DNA of 7,087 bases from Candidatus Zixiibacteriota bacterium (GTDB taxonomy: Bacteria; Zixibacteria; MSB-5A5; GN15; FEB-12). This document shows, piece after piece, positions 5,620 to 7,087 of the stretch; positions within the stretch are counted from its first letter, which is position 1; each line of letters begins with the position of its first letter. Under the pieces are notes generated by a model, which was not told the DNA's origin, searched no databases, and worked only from the letters and a program-made list of their open reading frames with translations. Where the stretch lies: NCBI GenBank assembly GCA_003641345.1, contig QNAD01000105.1:1-7087 (forward strand), written 5' to 3'. A program made the position numbers and the translations under genes.

Positions 5620-7087
5620 TTAAGTTATTAAATCTTTTTCTTTGATTTTTTTATTTGGAATAAATTTTGATGATAAAGGTAAAATAACCTTAAAAATTGT
5701 TCCCTGTCCGGAAATTGATTCTACGGAGATATTACCGTTATGAAGAGTTATGATTTTGCTCGCCAACGGCAGACCAAGACCTGTCCCTGATGGACGTGAT
5801 GAATAGAAAGGAGTAAATATCTTATCTAAATTTTCGGTTTCTATACCGCCGGCATTGTCTGAAATTGTTAATTCCACTTTTTCATTATCTTTAATAACAT
5901 TGATATCTATTATCCCAGCCATTCCATAATAAGCATTATTCGCGTTCTCAATTATATTAACGATAGCTTGTTTTAACAATAATCTGTCAATCTCAACAGA
6001 TAATTCTTTCTGGCAATTAAAATTAAAATCAATCAACTTAAATTCCAAACGGCTTTTAAAACTATTTATAATATCATTTAGATATGGTTTCAAATCAGTC
6101 GGTTCCAACATAATATTGTATGGCCTAACAAAATGTAAAAATTTCTGAATTAAATTCTCGGCTTCTTTGGATTCCTGAAGTAAGACTAAAATTTGATCTA
6201 CTGGCAGATTATTTAATACCATTTTTTTTCTAATCAAATTTGCATATCCATTAATGGCACCAATAGAATTTCTTAACTGATGAGCCAATCCTCCAGACAT
6301 TTCACCTAAAATCGCCATCTGTTTTTTAAATTCCAGTTCTTTTTTTAAATTTGCTAATTCGGTTACATCGGTAAAAAACAGACCAGCACCAATATAATTA
6401 TTTGCCATATCTGATATCTTTGAAATTGTTATGCCAAGAATGATTTTTTCATTATCTCGCAAATAGGACATTTCAGTATATTTCAAATTCGAATTTGAAA
6501 TCCTACATCCTTGAATATTCTCCCCAATTTTGGAATTAGGGTCAAACAGATTACTGCAATTTTTGTTTAAGAATTTTTCTGAATCAATTTTTAATATTTT
6601 TTCCGCAGAATTATTAATTGTCAATATTTTGCCGTCATTATCATAAGTGATAATTCCCGATAACATCGATGAAAGCAAGTAATTACTAAAATTCTCAAGT
6701 TTATCCGCACGATTTGTTATTTTTTCATTTAATATAAGTAATTGATTTTCTTTTTCTCTTAATTCACTAATCATTTTTTTATAGTCGTCAATCACCGCCT
6801 CGACATCATCTTCACTATTCTCAACTTCACGACCAGCATAAAAGGCTTCCATTTTCAACCTATTAAAAGGAGAAATTATGTAACGAGTTAAATAAATATA
6901 TAAATAGATAATTATTAAAAATGATATTACTGAAAGAAATATGATAAACTTAACTGATTTATCCATATATGATAATATTGGTAACTTCTTTCCCAACAAA
7001 ATCATGAACTTGCCAAATTTATTTTGAAAAGGATACCAAAAATAGTATTCTTGATTATCTGATCTATTCAAACTATTAAACTCAGCA
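5620..7087 (-). CDS. PAS-containing membrane sensor histidine kinase, N-terminus beyond window
   Basis: The frame stays open to the right edge. The TTG at 7071 is only an internal leucine codon, so the 5' end is missing. Numbering from that codon, residues 1-37 are the end of an extracytoplasmic sensor region (EYYFWYPFQNKFGKFMILLG, possibly Cache-like). A TM helix spans about 39-62, a short linker and a coiled coil about 85-128, and a PAS domain about 128-240 (SSMLSGIITYDNDGKILTIN). The HisKA motif is GEMSGGLAHQLRNSIGAING with His264 (codon 6282-6280), and Gln replaces the usual Glu after it. The ATPase domain is complete: N-box NIIENANNA with Asn376, G1 SDNAGGI (404-410), F-box IFTPFYSSRP, and G2 GTGLGL (429-434). 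The family is NtrB/ZraS-like, autophosphorylating on His and passing the phosphate to a response regulator. No regulator is present downstream, so the partner is upstream or elsewhere. Confidence 0.94.
   Translation of the reverse strand, partial: AEFNSLNRSDNQEYYFWYPFQNKFGKFMILLGKKLPILSYMDKSVKFIIFLSVISFLIIIYLYIYLTRYIISPFNRLKMEAFYAGREVENSEDDVEAVIDDYKKMISELREKENQLLILNEKITNRADKLENFSNYLLSSMLSGIITYDNDGKILTINNSAEKILKIDSEKFLNKNCSNLFDPNSKIGENIQGCRISNSNLKYTEMSYLRDNEKIILGITISKISDMANNYIGAGLFFTDVTELANLKKELEFKKQMAILGEMSGGLAHQLRNSIGAINGYANLIRKKMVLNNLPVDQILVLLQESKEAENLIQKFLHFVRPYNIMLEPTDLKPYLNDIINSFKSRLEFKLIDFNFNCQKELSVEIDRLLLKQAIVNIIENANNAYYGMAGIIDINVIKDNEKVELTISDNAGGIETENLDKIFTPFYSSRPSGTGLGLPLASKIITLHNGNISVESISGQGTIFKVILPLSSKFIPNKKIKEKDLIT

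Noticed and set aside
5595..5621. Hairpin AAAAATC/GATTTTT after the kinase gene as a terminator
   Set aside because: The 7-bp stem has a single G-C pair and a 13-nt loop in AT-rich DNA, too weak to call; it also overlaps the kinase stop codon.
1..7087. CRISPR array, tRNA/rRNA genes, insertion sequence or phage genes
   Set aside because: No regularly spaced repeats, tRNA-like cloverleaf, transposase or terminal inverted repeats were seen on either strand by reading.

Overview
The window is AT-rich bacterial DNA. It probably comes from the FCB side of the tree (Bacteroidota / Ignavibacteriota / Chlorobiota relatives). The hints are the low GC, Asn/Ile/Lys-rich proteins, a Bacteroidota-like promoter (TAnnTTTG) in front of efp, and a lipoprotein of a style seen in those groups. 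None of these fixes the taxonomy, so treat the placement as a moderate-to-low-confidence inference. Shine-Dalgarno (SD) sites are strong in front of the first genes of transcription units (AGGAGG-like) and weak where genes are translationally coupled.

Layout. Positions 1-3278, minus strand: three closely packed signalling genes. In transcription order they are a membrane protein with three TM helices and three GAF-like domains, a small protein with a histidine-kinase-like phosphoacceptor helix and a badly eroded ATPase domain, and a GAF-like protein cut by the left edge. The first two overlap by 4 bp and the third follows after 11 bp. Positions 3279-3550: a divergent control region with a perfect 8-bp inverted repeat and a plausible sigma70-type promoter for the plus-strand gene. 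Positions 3551-4288, plus strand: a 245-residue secreted lipoprotein of unknown function. Positions 4310-4347: a strong symmetric terminator between the convergent lipoprotein and RNase H genes, which reaches into the RNase H stop codon. Positions 4346-7087, minus strand: a PAS-containing membrane histidine kinase cut by the right edge, then elongation factor P, then a short RNase HIII 3 bp downstream of efp.

How the genes may work together. efp and rnhC form a housekeeping pair: translation through polyproline stretches and removal of RNA from RNA/DNA hybrids. The kinase upstream is an intact, NtrB/ZraS-like enzyme with no response regulator in view. The left-hand cluster is the least ordinary part. 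It looks like a sensor kinase split over separate genes, in which the membrane/GAF sensor has no kinase domain and the adjacent protein keeps the phosphoacceptor histidine but has lost the ATP-binding glycine boxes. That resembles a phosphotransferase or pseudokinase partner (Spo0B/ChpT-like in logic, not shown by homology). This is the best candidate here for an undescribed system. Its output would probably be revealed by the gene running off the left edge.
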